Assembly: GCA_049366715.1 (NCBI GenBank)
Contig: JBMNCQ010000054.1
Span: forward strand, 1-64,000
From: JBMNCQ01 sp049366715
Lineage (GTDB): Bacteria; Bacillota; Peptococcia; Peptococcales; BICA1-8
Direction of reading: 5' to 3'
DNA length: 64,000 nt
Shown here: positions 35,582-43,196 of the stretch, one piece after another
Numbering within the stretch: the stretch's first letter is position 1
How the letters are laid out: each line of letters starts with the position of its first letter
Position numbers and translations under genes: made by a program
Notes under the pieces: model-generated
What the model was told of the DNA's origin: nothing
What the model saw: only the letters and a program-made list of their open reading frames with translations
Databases searched by the model: none

Positions 35582-35915
35582 AGGATGACAAATTATATCT
35601 AATACATATCTATACATATCTATGAATGCATCGAATGGATAGAGAGTTATACAGAATCAGGGAAAGAAACTTTTTTTAATACTAAATTAATTCAAGATGG
35701 TGTTATTAGAAACTTAGAAATAATTGGTGAAGCAACTAAAAATATTTCCAAAGAATTAAGAGACGGTTATTTGGATATTCCTATGGAAAAAGATGGCTGG
35801 ACTAAGAGATGTTTTAGTTCATGATTATTTTGGAGTTGATTTGAGAGCCGTATGGAATGTAGTTGAAAATGAATTGCCGAAACTGAAAAAACAAATAAAG
35901 ATGTTCATTGATTAG
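35578..35915 (+). pseudogene. hepT: HepT-like HEPN toxin, frameshifted
   Basis: The frame starts MKDDKLYLIHIY and stops after 15 codons because a 10-bp unit (ACATATCTAT) is present twice in tandem (35604-35623). Removing one copy restores HIYECIEWIESYTESGKETFF and DGVIRNLEIIGEATKNISKE. A second, +1 insertion near 35783 then has to be removed to reach GLRDVLVHDYFGVDL, which contains the RX4H HEPN RNase motif. Two independent breaks mean the toxin is off, which explains how the antitoxin can stay without it. Confidence 0.85.
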
Positions 35916-36004
35916 CATAAACACTGGATCAGAAAGGATACAGTGTTTAATTTTTTATTTTTATATGTTGAATAATTAAAAGGTCGGATTCAAGTTGGTC
36001 CGCC

Positions 36005-36123
36005 ATCTAACATGTCCATTCCCACTAACGGGTCCGAATTAGTTGAGAAGATAGCATGCCGGACCACACTCACCCTATGGGGTAAGCGTTTGGGTTGGTG
36101 AGTGTCGGGCGATTCCGTTATAT
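36005..36123 (+). repeat. attC-like inverted-repeat site 2
   Basis: 119 bp from ATCTAAC to GTTATAT. ATCTAAC is the exact reverse complement of GTTAGAT at the start of the preceding (mntA) segment, as expected for a circularised integron cassette. The 12 bases at 36115-36126 (CCGTTATATGAC) are the exact reverse complement of 35131-35142. ACACTCACC/GGTGAGTGT forms an internal hairpin. The outer L pairing is weak, so this is less convincing than site 1. Confidence 0.4.
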
Positions 36124-36147
36124 GACATTCGAAATGGAGGTGATAAA

Positions 36148-36675
36148 ATGCTAAGCAAACTTGCTAAAGCATGTTTGGTATCGACCTCATTTGCACCAGT
36201 ATTAGTAACATATGCTTTTGTATTGTGGATAGGCAACAAACCCATAAGGGAGATCGTTTACATTTTATTTACTGCAATTTTATTGATGCTGTTATGCTTG
36301 TACGTTCTATCGATTGCGAAGAAGAAAATTCAAATTGTGGATTTTACAATCAGTTCAATTAAAACTGCAGATAGCGAAGTTTTAGGGTTTTTAGTAGCAT
36401 ACTTAATACCGTTTGCCACTTTAGCATCGGATCAGATTAATGGAGCTGTCTTAATATTTATTTTTGGTTTGTTTTTATTGGTCATATGGAGTACAAACTC
36501 CTACCACATAAATCCATTATTAACCCTTTTTGGCTATCATTTTTATGAGGTTACAACTAGAAATAATATTACATTTTTGCTTATAACAAAGAGAGATTTA
36601 AGAAATACAACGAGCGTAAAAAAAGTAATACAGTTGACAGAATATATGGTATTTGATGTTAAGGAGGAATCTTAA
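36148..36675 (+). CDS. kwaA: Kiwa defence protein KwaA (membrane component)
   Basis: 175 residues with four transmembrane segments (about 12-32, 36-56, 80-98, 102-122) and a soluble C-terminal part (YHINPLLTLFGYHFYEV, NITFLLITKRDL) that matches my recollection of KwaA. In Kiwa, KwaA senses phage at the membrane and recruits KwaB. GGAGGTGAT precedes ATG. It abuts kwaB with no gap. Low GC and flanking inverted-repeat sites suggest transfer. Confidence 0.8.
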   Translation: MLSKLAKACLVSTSFAPVLVTYAFVLWIGNKPIREIVYILFTAILLMLLCLYVLSIAKKKIQIVDFTISSIKTADSEVLGFLVAYLIPFATLASDQINGAVLIFIFGLFLLVIWSTNSYHINPLLTLFGYHFYEVTTRNNITFLLITKRDLRNTTSVKKVIQLTEYMVFDVKEES

Positions 36676-37569
36676 ATGTTTCAAAACACAACTTTTTTTA
36701 TAATGCTTAAAACAGAAAATGGGAATTACGAAATTAACAGATTAAATCTAACAAGGGAAAGTCAAGAAGCATTATGTAGTTTATTTAGTGACTCAGCTAA
36801 TCAAATGATAAATGAAAATAACGAATTCATCGAATTTGACGGAAGATATAAACCAGATCATGGAGAAGTACAGTATATAGTTGATTATGAGATTGATGAT
36901 AAAATACTTAATGCACTGAGAGAACCCACAGGAATTGATCCATTTACTCCAAATAGTGAGTCATTGCCAGATATTAAAGGCATTTTTACTGGTCGACTGG
37001 AACCATATATTAGAATTGCATTTCAAAAGTTTAATAAAAGCCAATTTATAACCAGAAAAGGGATTAGTCTATTTCATAATCAAAATACTTTTGAAAAGGT
37101 ATCATCTTTTGGGATAAACATATTAAGTAATATTGATTGTGTATACACTGAGGATGGTCGGCTTTTGTTTACATCATACCTATCTGCTAGACAGATATTT
37201 GACCTCTCAAATTTTTATAGGATAGCAACAGATAGAGATGTTGTAGCCTTTGTTGCTCATGAATGTGTATATGTATGTAATCAACCATCCTTTAATGATA
37301 ATGCTGACTCATGGGTAAGGAGAAAAATAGCACTTATAGCTGACTCAGGAGTGTTAGATGAATATAGTGCTTCACAAATAGCAGAAAAAGCAGCGGAATA
37401 TAAAGTTGAGATTAGTTTAACCGAACAAGAAGGAGTAAACAAATTGGTTTTTCCTGATGATAAAAAAGAAATGAAAAATATACTCAAATTTTTAGATGAG
37501 GATATATATAAAGGACCATTATCAAGTGCAACATTTGAGACAAATTCTAAGAGACGTTTTAACAGGTAA
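36676..37569 (+). CDS. kwaB: Kiwa defence protein KwaB (DUF4868)
   Basis: 297 residues, DUF4868 family: VDYEIDDKILNALREP, GIFTGRL, ISLFHNQNTFEKV, ARQIFDLSNFYRIATD and the C-terminal TNSKRR tail are characteristic. KwaB is the cytosolic, DNA-binding effector of the Kiwa system that blocks phage replication or transcription after KwaA activation. ATG follows AAGGAGG and begins at the base after the kwaA stop. Length and both ends are normal, so the system looks intact. Confidence 0.85.
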   Translation: MFQNTTFFIMLKTENGNYEINRLNLTRESQEALCSLFSDSANQMINENNEFIEFDGRYKPDHGEVQYIVDYEIDDKILNALREPTGIDPFTPNSESLPDIKGIFTGRLEPYIRIAFQKFNKSQFITRKGISLFHNQNTFEKVSSFGINILSNIDCVYTEDGRLLFTSYLSARQIFDLSNFYRIATDRDVVAFVAHECVYVCNQPSFNDNADSWVRRKIALIADSGVLDEYSASQIAEKAAEYKVEISLTEQEGVNKLVFPDDKKEMKNILKFLDEDIYKGPLSSATFETNSKRRFNR

Positions 37570-37573
37570 TTTA

Positions 37574-37784
37574 AGATAACGAGCGCCGGATAACAATAGC
37601 TTCATGCAAGGGCGCGGGTAGCAAGGCAGCGAAGGTGGTTTTCGGGGCAAGGCTGAAGTTTGCGCGTCACATCCTCCGGCCGAAGTCAGGCATGACCCGG
37701 CTCGCCGGGCCTAACATAAGAGCTATGGTAAGACCCGGACTTCGCCTTAAGATCGGAGGACGTCGTGAGCCGGGAACGTTAAAT
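37574..37784 (+). repeat. Long GC-rich inverted-repeat region after kwaB (possible site 3)
   Basis: Begins AGATAAC immediately after kwaB (one base different from the expected ATATAAC) and ends GTTAAAT. AACG/CGTT and CCGG/CCGG pair at the ends, and CCTCCGgcCGAAGTC pairs with GACTTCG...CGGAGG inside. At 211 bp it is longer than most attC sites. It is much more GC-rich than kwaAB. It contains an open frame in one direction that is probably chance. Confidence 0.35.
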
Positions 37785-37946
37785 GAAATTGGGCGCATTA
37801 AACCGCGTCTTCCTGGCGCGATATTGAAGGTTGAGAGTTGTAGTAAATTAAGGTGGTAGTGAATATGGAAAATGAATTTTTATATAGTAATAGTTATTTA
37901 AATGCCTTTATTTTTAAGGTTTATAAAATTAAGAAAGATCATAAAT

Positions 37947-38390
37947 TCACCCCGAAGAAGCACCGGCTTTAAGCCATAATTGTTGAGCCGCAAAGGCTGG
38001 TGTACTGGAATATATCCTGTTATCATATTTAACCTTACCGTAGTTATCAGCTTTGGCCAGTTCCAGACGATAGACTTCAAACGGAATTAGAGGGATAGAG
38101 GAGTTAAGGCTTTCTTATTCTCTGTAAATAGTTCCGCGTAAAATTTCTTGTTTCCTTTGAGCAACATGTTTTCTAACACCACGTTCTGACACATTGAACT
38201 CTTCACGATATATATCTTTTAACCGGTCATATATCCCTTTAGCTGTATGCCGTTGTTTTGGTTTCGCCTTAAGGTCATTTACTGACCATTCATCAATTAG
38301 CTCTTTATCTGGATCTAACTTACCTTTGCGTTTTTGCCGGGGCTCTAGCTTTAAATTAAAATCACTTTTCTTTACATACTTCTAAAAGGT
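37947..38390 (-). mobile_element. IS21-family transposase (istA) remnant with internal deletion
   Basis: Minus-strand fragments: KKSDFNLKLEPRQKRKGKLD, QRHTAKGIYDRLKDIYREEF and VSERGVRKHVAQRKQEIL (N-terminal istA region), then a stop and IPFEVYRLELAKADNYGKV with KYDNRIYSSTPAFAAQQLWL (a region normally some 200 codons further on). The catalytic core and istB are missing, and no terminal inverted repeats are visible. It marks the right edge of the accessory tract. Confidence 0.8.
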
Positions 38391-38557
38391 TTTTAAGAAT
38401 TCCGAAAATACTTGTTCACCAGATAATTGACTAAATGTGCTAAAATAGTGTACAAGGTTAAGATATGCAACTTTAATAAAATTTAGGTTGAGGACTCTTA
38501 TAATTTGACAATCCTGTCGATAAGAAAAATTAGTATTAGGTTTAGAGGAGATGAAAA

Positions 38558-39316
38558 ATGAAACTGATATCTTGGAATGTTAACGGATTACGGGCTTGCC
38601 TGGATAAGGGCTTCATGGAATACTTTCAAAGTGTGGATACCGACTTTTTTTGTATTCAGGAAACAAAGCTGCAAGCAGACCAGATCGAATTGGATTTAGA
38701 GGGATATGATCAGTACTGGAATTATGCTGTCAAGAAAGGCTACTCAGGAACAGCAATTTTCACGAAACATGAGCCTCTGACCGCTTCTTATGGAATAGGT
38801 ATAGACAAGCATGACCAGGAAGGCAGGGTAATAACCCTAGAGTATCAAAAATTTTTCTTGGTGACGGTCTACACTCCTAATTCCCAGCGGGGCTTAACCC
38901 GTTTAGCTTATAGAATGGAATGGGAGAATGATTTTAGAAATTACCTGGGGAATTTAGCAAAAAGCAAATCGGTAATAGTTTGTGGAGACTTGAATGTAGC
39001 CCACCAGGAAATCGACCTGAAAAATCCTAAAAATAATAAAAAAAATGCCGGCTTTACCGAGGAAGAAAGAGAGAAAATGACTCAATTGCTGGAAATGGGT
39101 TTTATAGACTCTTACCGTGACCTTTATCCGGACCGGGAAGATGCCTACACCTGGTGGTCTTATATGTTCCGGGCCAGGGAGAAAAATGTTGGCTGGCGGA
39201 TAGATTACTTTATTGTATCCCAGGACCTGCAAGATAAGATAATGGCAGCTGATATTCATTCGGCAGTATTAGGCAGTGATCATTGCCCTATTGGGGTTGA
39301 GGTGGATGTTGATTAA
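38558..39316 (+). CDS. xth: Exodeoxyribonuclease III (AP endonuclease)
   Basis: 252 residues, normal length. MKLISWNVNGLRACL, FCIQETKLQ, VCGDLNVAH, YTWWSYMFRAREKNVGWRIDYF and GSDHCPIGVEV are the catalytic blocks of the ExoIII/Ape1 family (Asn, Glu, Asp, His residues all present). It repairs abasic sites. AGAGGAGATG precedes ATG. A short damaged copy of its first codons lies at 45937-45996. Confidence 0.93.
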   Translation: MKLISWNVNGLRACLDKGFMEYFQSVDTDFFCIQETKLQADQIELDLEGYDQYWNYAVKKGYSGTAIFTKHEPLTASYGIGIDKHDQEGRVITLEYQKFFLVTVYTPNSQRGLTRLAYRMEWENDFRNYLGNLAKSKSVIVCGDLNVAHQEIDLKNPKNNKKNAGFTEEEREKMTQLLEMGFIDSYRDLYPDREDAYTWWSYMFRAREKNVGWRIDYFIVSQDLQDKIMAADIHSAVLGSDHCPIGVEVDVD

Positions 39317-39376
39317 TTGGAAAATGGCGCGGCATGATGTTTATAAAAAACTGTCTTTTTGAACGGGACCAAAAAT

Positions 39377-39415
39377 AAAATTCTGCTTTATGAATTTCAT
39401 AAGGCAGAATTTTTA
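39377..39415 (+). terminator. Terminator after xth
   Basis: AAAATTCTGC..TTATGAA / TTCATAA..GCAGAATTTTT long stem followed by T-run. Confidence 0.85.
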
Positions 39416-39596
39416 TATAGGCGGAGTGCTTTTGATGGGATATATTCGTTGGAATTTGGCAAGGGCAGCAGAAGTACTAAAGCTGTTATCCGTACAATAA
39501 GGGAAGAGTAATAGGAGAGAATAAAACACAAAAAATATTTGACAAGTTAATAAGATATTGAATTTTTGAAGCCTGACCCTCCGATCCCCTCCGAAA

Positions 39597-40271
39597 CTAA
39601 TTTTTCAAGACAATTATATATTTATCTTTAATATCTATTATTTTATCCCTTTTGAGAGAAGGCAAGAGCTTGGTGATAGTTTCTCTGGTTGTTCCTATCA
39701 TTTTGGCTATATCATAATGGGTAAGCTTAATATTAATTTTTATACCGCATTCAATTTTTTCTCCATTTTGCTTGGCTAATCTTTTTAAAAGATTTATAAG
39801 TTTGTCCTTGGTGGAGTAATAGGATAAATCATATATTTGATCCATAAGAATTCTAAACTTTGTTGTTACCATTTTTAATATTGCGTCATAAAGTTCCGGA
39901 TGTTTTTTAAGAGTACTCAAAAATTCCCCCTTGCTTATTTTAACCACCATGGTATCTTCTATTGCCTCGGTTACTACCCTATCCAAATCTTCTTGAAATA
40001 AGGTGATTTCACCAAATATATCTCCTGGGGATAATATTAAGATAGTTTTTTCGTACCCAAAACTATCTAAAAAATACTGTCTGACTCTTCCGGTTAAAAT
40101 AAGATAAACATAGTTAAGCATTTTATAACCAGGCTCAATGATCTTTTTCTTTTCAAAATATATTTTTTCTCCTTTTCCAAGGAAATTTTGTAATATTGGT
40201 TCCTTGTAATTGTATTTTAATTGGAATAATTCAAATAAATTAAGTAAATCTTCATTATTATCCAAAATCAT
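39597..40271 (-). CDS. Crp/Fnr family transcriptional regulator
   Basis: 224 residues: N-terminal cyclic-nucleotide-binding-like beta barrel (YVYLILTGRVRQYFLDSFG, LSPGDIFGEITLFQEDLDR) and C-terminal HTH_Crp (THYDIAKMIGTTRETITKLLPSLKRDKII). No FeS cysteine set, so not Fnr itself. It is divergent from the creatininase-SSS operon, and a TGTGT-N6-ACACA palindrome lies at the right place upstream of that operon. It probably senses a metabolite or redox signal and activates the operon. Confidence 0.88.
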   Translation of the reverse strand: MILDNNEDLLNLFELFQLKYNYKEPILQNFLGKGEKIYFEKKKIIEPGYKMLNYVYLILTGRVRQYFLDSFGYEKTILILSPGDIFGEITLFQEDLDRVVTEAIEDTMVVKISKGEFLSTLKKHPELYDAILKMVTTKFRILMDQIYDLSYYSTKDKLINLLKRLAKQNGEKIECGIKINIKLTHYDIAKMIGTTRETITKLLPSLKRDKIIDIKDKYIIVLKN

Positions 40272-40324
40272 ATCTCACCTGCCTGCTGAACTATCGTTTT
40301 ATTTATTGCCGCAGTTCATTTTCA

Positions 40325-40370
40325 AATATATTTTGATAATTTAAAATTTTTTAAATTATCAAAATATATT
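40325..40370. promoter_or_regulatory. 46-bp perfect palindrome in the divergent regulatory region
   Basis: 21-bp arms (AATATATTTTGATAATTTAAA and its exact complement) around ATTT, 54 bp upstream of the Crp/Fnr gene start. Both flanking genes point away from it, so it is not a terminator. Candidate operator, possibly for autoregulation, or a cruciform-prone AT-rich site. Confidence 0.55.
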
Positions 40371-40493
40371 ATATAAAAAAATAAAATAATATATATGTTA
40401 TTTGTCCTGAAGAAACTTTAGTTTATGCTCTTGAGGCTGGTTCATTCTTGGTAAGATTATAATATAAAAAATGTAAAATTTATACAAGAATTT

Positions 40494-40543
40494 AAAAAAA
40501 TGTGTCATGGAACACATTTTTTTTAAAATTTAGCTATTATAAT
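40494..40543 (+). promoter_or_regulatory. Crp/Fnr-type box and promoter of the creatininase operon
   Basis: TGTGT-catgga-ACACA (40501-40516), extended by A/T runs, is a Crp-type dyad. TATAAT lies at 40538-40543, so the dyad centre falls near -41.5 from a predicted start about 40550, the class II activator position. A GGAGG ribosome site follows at 40556. Confidence 0.65.
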
Positions 40544-40567
40544 TAATCGCAATAAGGAGGATAAGCG

Positions 40568-41335
40568 ATGAGGAATTATCTGCAGAATATGAATTGGGAA
40601 GAATTTGAAAGAAAAAGTGAGACAGGCAATCGTACTGTCATCATACCTGTTGGAAGTGTTGAACAACATGGGTATCATCTTCCGTTAGGTACCGATACTT
40701 ACGTTGCTTTAACACTGGCCGAAGACGCGGCGGAACAAACAAATACAGTTATTACACCTCCTCTGTGGTTTGGCTGGAGCCCTCATCATATGGTGCTGCC
40801 AGGAACTGTGACTATAAGGCCGGAAATTTTAATAGAGCTTTTGTATGATGTTATATCTTCGTTACAGGAACACGGGTTTACTAGATTTGTACTGATTAAC
40901 GGGCATAGAATAGTAAATGTGCCCTGGATGCAAATCGCAGCAGAAAGAGCGCAAAGGCTCCTTAAGGTTAAAGTATATATTTTTGATCCCGCGTATATGT
41001 CAAAAAATATCGTCAAAGAACTTGGTTTCGGGCCTCTTGGGCATGCCGATGAAATTGAAACGTCTCATATGATGTATAGGTACCCTGAACTGGTTTTTTT
41101 AGAGAGGGCAAAAGACAATTTCATTGCCGGTGCAAATCTGAATTCAACAGATCCTGCCTATCCTGACGACACACTTTGTTATGTTCCCAGTACTAAGAGT
41201 CAGATGCAAGAGAGAGCGCAAGTTTCAGGCGGAACATCAGGCGAACCCACCAAATCTTCCCTGCAAAAAGGAAAAACCTATCATGAGCATGTCGTGAACA
41301 ATCTTGTCAGAGTGATAAAAGATTTCCAAGAGTAG
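40568..41335 (+). CDS. Creatininase family amidohydrolase
   Basis: 255 residues. Metal ligands and active-site motifs: GSVEQHGYHLPLGTD (Glu, His, Asp), LINGHR (normally NGHGGN) and GHADEIETSHMMY (Glu). Family members hydrolyse cyclic amides such as creatinine or act in cofactor pathways. The NGHR variant argues for a substrate other than creatinine. GGAGG precedes ATG. First gene of a cluster with a transporter, a second amidohydrolase and a crotonase. Confidence 0.85.
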   Translation: MRNYLQNMNWEEFERKSETGNRTVIIPVGSVEQHGYHLPLGTDTYVALTLAEDAAEQTNTVITPPLWFGWSPHHMVLPGTVTIRPEILIELLYDVISSLQEHGFTRFVLINGHRIVNVPWMQIAAERAQRLLKVKVYIFDPAYMSKNIVKELGFGPLGHADEIETSHMMYRYPELVFLERAKDNFIAGANLNSTDPAYPDDTLCYVPSTKSQMQERAQVSGGTSGEPTKSSLQKGKTYHEHVVNNLVRVIKDFQE

Positions 41336-41501
41336 TGGAAAGTAATTAAAACATATTGGTGTAGCAGTATGACAAAATCATAAATCACCAGAAATTAAAA
41401 TAAAGGATAGGGAGGTGTTATATGCAGTAAAGCAGTTTAAATGGAGACATCATCTTCTACTTATCTAAATGTGTTAATTAACAAAGGAATAGGAGGTTAA
41501 T

Positions 41502-42911
41502 ATGGAAGTTGTAAAAAATCCAAATCTTTTATGGTATCTAGGAGCCTATGTAATTCTGATGATTGGCTTAGGTGTATACGGATCTAAAAAAGTTAAGAAC
41601 AGTGATGACTTTATTCTTGCCGGAAAATCACTGGGCATGTTTGTCTTAATGGGTACCTTGGTAGCAACATGGTGTGGCAGCGGGACCGTCACAGGGGGAC
41701 CTACTTCACTGGCCTATAATTATGGAATCGGGCCTTCTCTGTTTTATGGTGTTCCTTCTATACTCGGAATTATATCCTTATTTTTAATTGCTGAAAAAAT
41801 AAGATCTATGAATAAACACACGATACCGGAAATATTAGAAGAAAAGTATGGGCCTGTCTCAAGGGGATTAGGAACTATAATTGTATTGCTTTCTTATGTG
41901 GGCATAATATCCTATCAGTTCACAGGTTTAGGATATATTTTAAATGCTACCACGGGTATTTCTGTAGATGTAGGGACTATAGTAGGGGCATTTGTAATGG
42001 TGCTATTGGCGACTATGGGAGGACTAAAGTCGGTAGCGCCGACAGATGCGATAAGCGCAACTATTATGGTGGTCAGTTTGATCATTGCCGTACCGGCCGC
42101 AATCGTTGCTGCAGGAGGATGGGAACACATAGTTACCAATGTGCCTCCTACCCATCTCAATGTTACCGGGTCACTTACGGTGGTACAATTGCTGGGATAT
42201 TTAATTCCCACTCTCTTCCTGATCCTTGGTGATCAGAATATGTACCAGAGAATAACGGCAGGAAAGGAAAATAAGGAGACTAAAAGTGCCATAATCGGCT
42301 GGTTTGTAGGTATGGTAATAATCATGTCAACTATCCCTGTAATTGGCATTGCGTCGCGGTCCATGTTCCCTAATATTAGCCCTGGTATGGCATTAATTGC
42401 TACTTCTACGGTAATACCCCAGTTTATAGGAGGATGTCTACTTACAGCAGTAGCCGCTTTTATCGTAACTACGGGAGACTCTTTCCTTCTGTCGGCGTCT
42501 ACTAATTTTACATATGATTTTTATGGCAGGTATATTAATCGCAATTTGACAGATAAGGCTAAACTAATGACCACAAAGCTTGTGATACCGATTATAGGTT
42601 TATTTTCATATATTATGGTGAAATTCTTCCCAACAATATTGGCAGTTCAGATGTACTCCTATACGGTCTATGGAGCCGGAATAACCCCGGCAGTTTTAGG
42701 TGCAATATTATGGAAGCGTGTAAACAGATATAGCGGTATTGCCTCGATGCTTACAGGTGTTATAGTCACTTTATTATGGGAGATTCCCTTGAACAAACCT
42801 TATGGAATAAATAGCAGTGTAATATCAGTGCCCCTGGCGGTAATAGTTCTCTGTGTTGTGACTTTGATGACTGCCCAAACAGCTACTGATAATCTTCAGA
42901 AAACTATTTAA
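41502..42911 (+). CDS. Sodium:solute symporter (SSS family)
   Basis: 469 residues, about 13 transmembrane helices. The SSS signature is seen in YGSKKVKNSDDFILAGKSLG (N-terminal loop) and ATMGGLKSVAPTDAISATIM (TM5 region). It probably imports the organic substrate of the surrounding hydrolases with Na+. AGGAGG precedes ATG. The 165-bp leader contains a three-codon frame (Met-Gln-stop) with its own ribosome site at 41422 and a TGTTAATTAACA palindrome at 41472. Confidence 0.88.
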   Translation: MEVVKNPNLLWYLGAYVILMIGLGVYGSKKVKNSDDFILAGKSLGMFVLMGTLVATWCGSGTVTGGPTSLAYNYGIGPSLFYGVPSILGIISLFLIAEKIRSMNKHTIPEILEEKYGPVSRGLGTIIVLLSYVGIISYQFTGLGYILNATTGISVDVGTIVGAFVMVLLATMGGLKSVAPTDAISATIMVVSLIIAVPAAIVAAGGWEHIVTNVPPTHLNVTGSLTVVQLLGYLIPTLFLILGDQNMYQRITAGKENKETKSAIIGWFVGMVIIMSTIPVIGIASRSMFPNISPGMALIATSTVIPQFIGGCLLTAVAAFIVTTGDSFLLSASTNFTYDFYGRYINRNLTDKAKLMTTKLVIPIIGLFSYIMVKFFPTILAVQMYSYTVYGAGITPAVLGAILWKRVNRYSGIASMLTGVIVTLLWEIPLNKPYGINSSVISVPLAVIVLCVVTLMTAQTATDNLQKTI

Positions 42912-42930
42912 GCAAATTTCAAATTGAATT

Positions 42931-42990
42931 CTTTGAAATTGGCCAGGTATCAATAAATATTTGGTCAATTTCAAAGATTTGTTTCTTTAA
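42931..42990 (+). terminator. Hairpin after the transporter gene
   Basis: 15-bp stem CTTTGAAATTGGCCA / TGGTCAATTTCAAAG with a 16-nt loop and moderately T-rich tail. One G-T pair only. Probable terminator or partial attenuator before the amidohydrolase gene. Confidence 0.55.
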
Positions 42991-43039
42991 TGATTTATTC
43001 ACAGGTATGTAAAATAAATATAGAGCAGGTTGATCAATA

Positions 43040-43084
43040 ATGTTAAGATGTATCGAATTAAACAGTGATATTGGGGAGAGCTGA
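43040..43084 (+). pseudogene. Possible N-terminal remnant of PxpA (LamB/YcsF)
   Basis: ATG opens a 14-codon frame containing CIELNSDIGES, close to the conserved start of 5-oxoprolinase subunit A (usually DLNCDIGES), then stops. The following bases show further, out-of-frame, coding-like text. Short match only, so tentative; it would suit an amide-hydrolysis neighbourhood. Confidence 0.25.
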
Positions 43085-43196
43085 GGTTTTTGCAGATAGG
43101 GCATATACCTTGACAGTACGCTGGCACCAAGGAGCAGCCCCGGCTCCATAATTCGTGAAAATCTATATTTATAATATTATGGGAAGGAAGGTTCTT

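Noticed and set aside
37635..37859. 74-codon Arg/Gly/Pro-rich open frame after kwaB
   Set aside because: It lies in a GC-rich inverted-repeat region with no good ribosome site; composition reflects the repeat.
40325..40370. Reading the 46-bp palindrome as a terminator or CRISPR repeat
   Set aside because: Both flanking genes are transcribed away from it, it is a single copy, and there is no spacer pattern.
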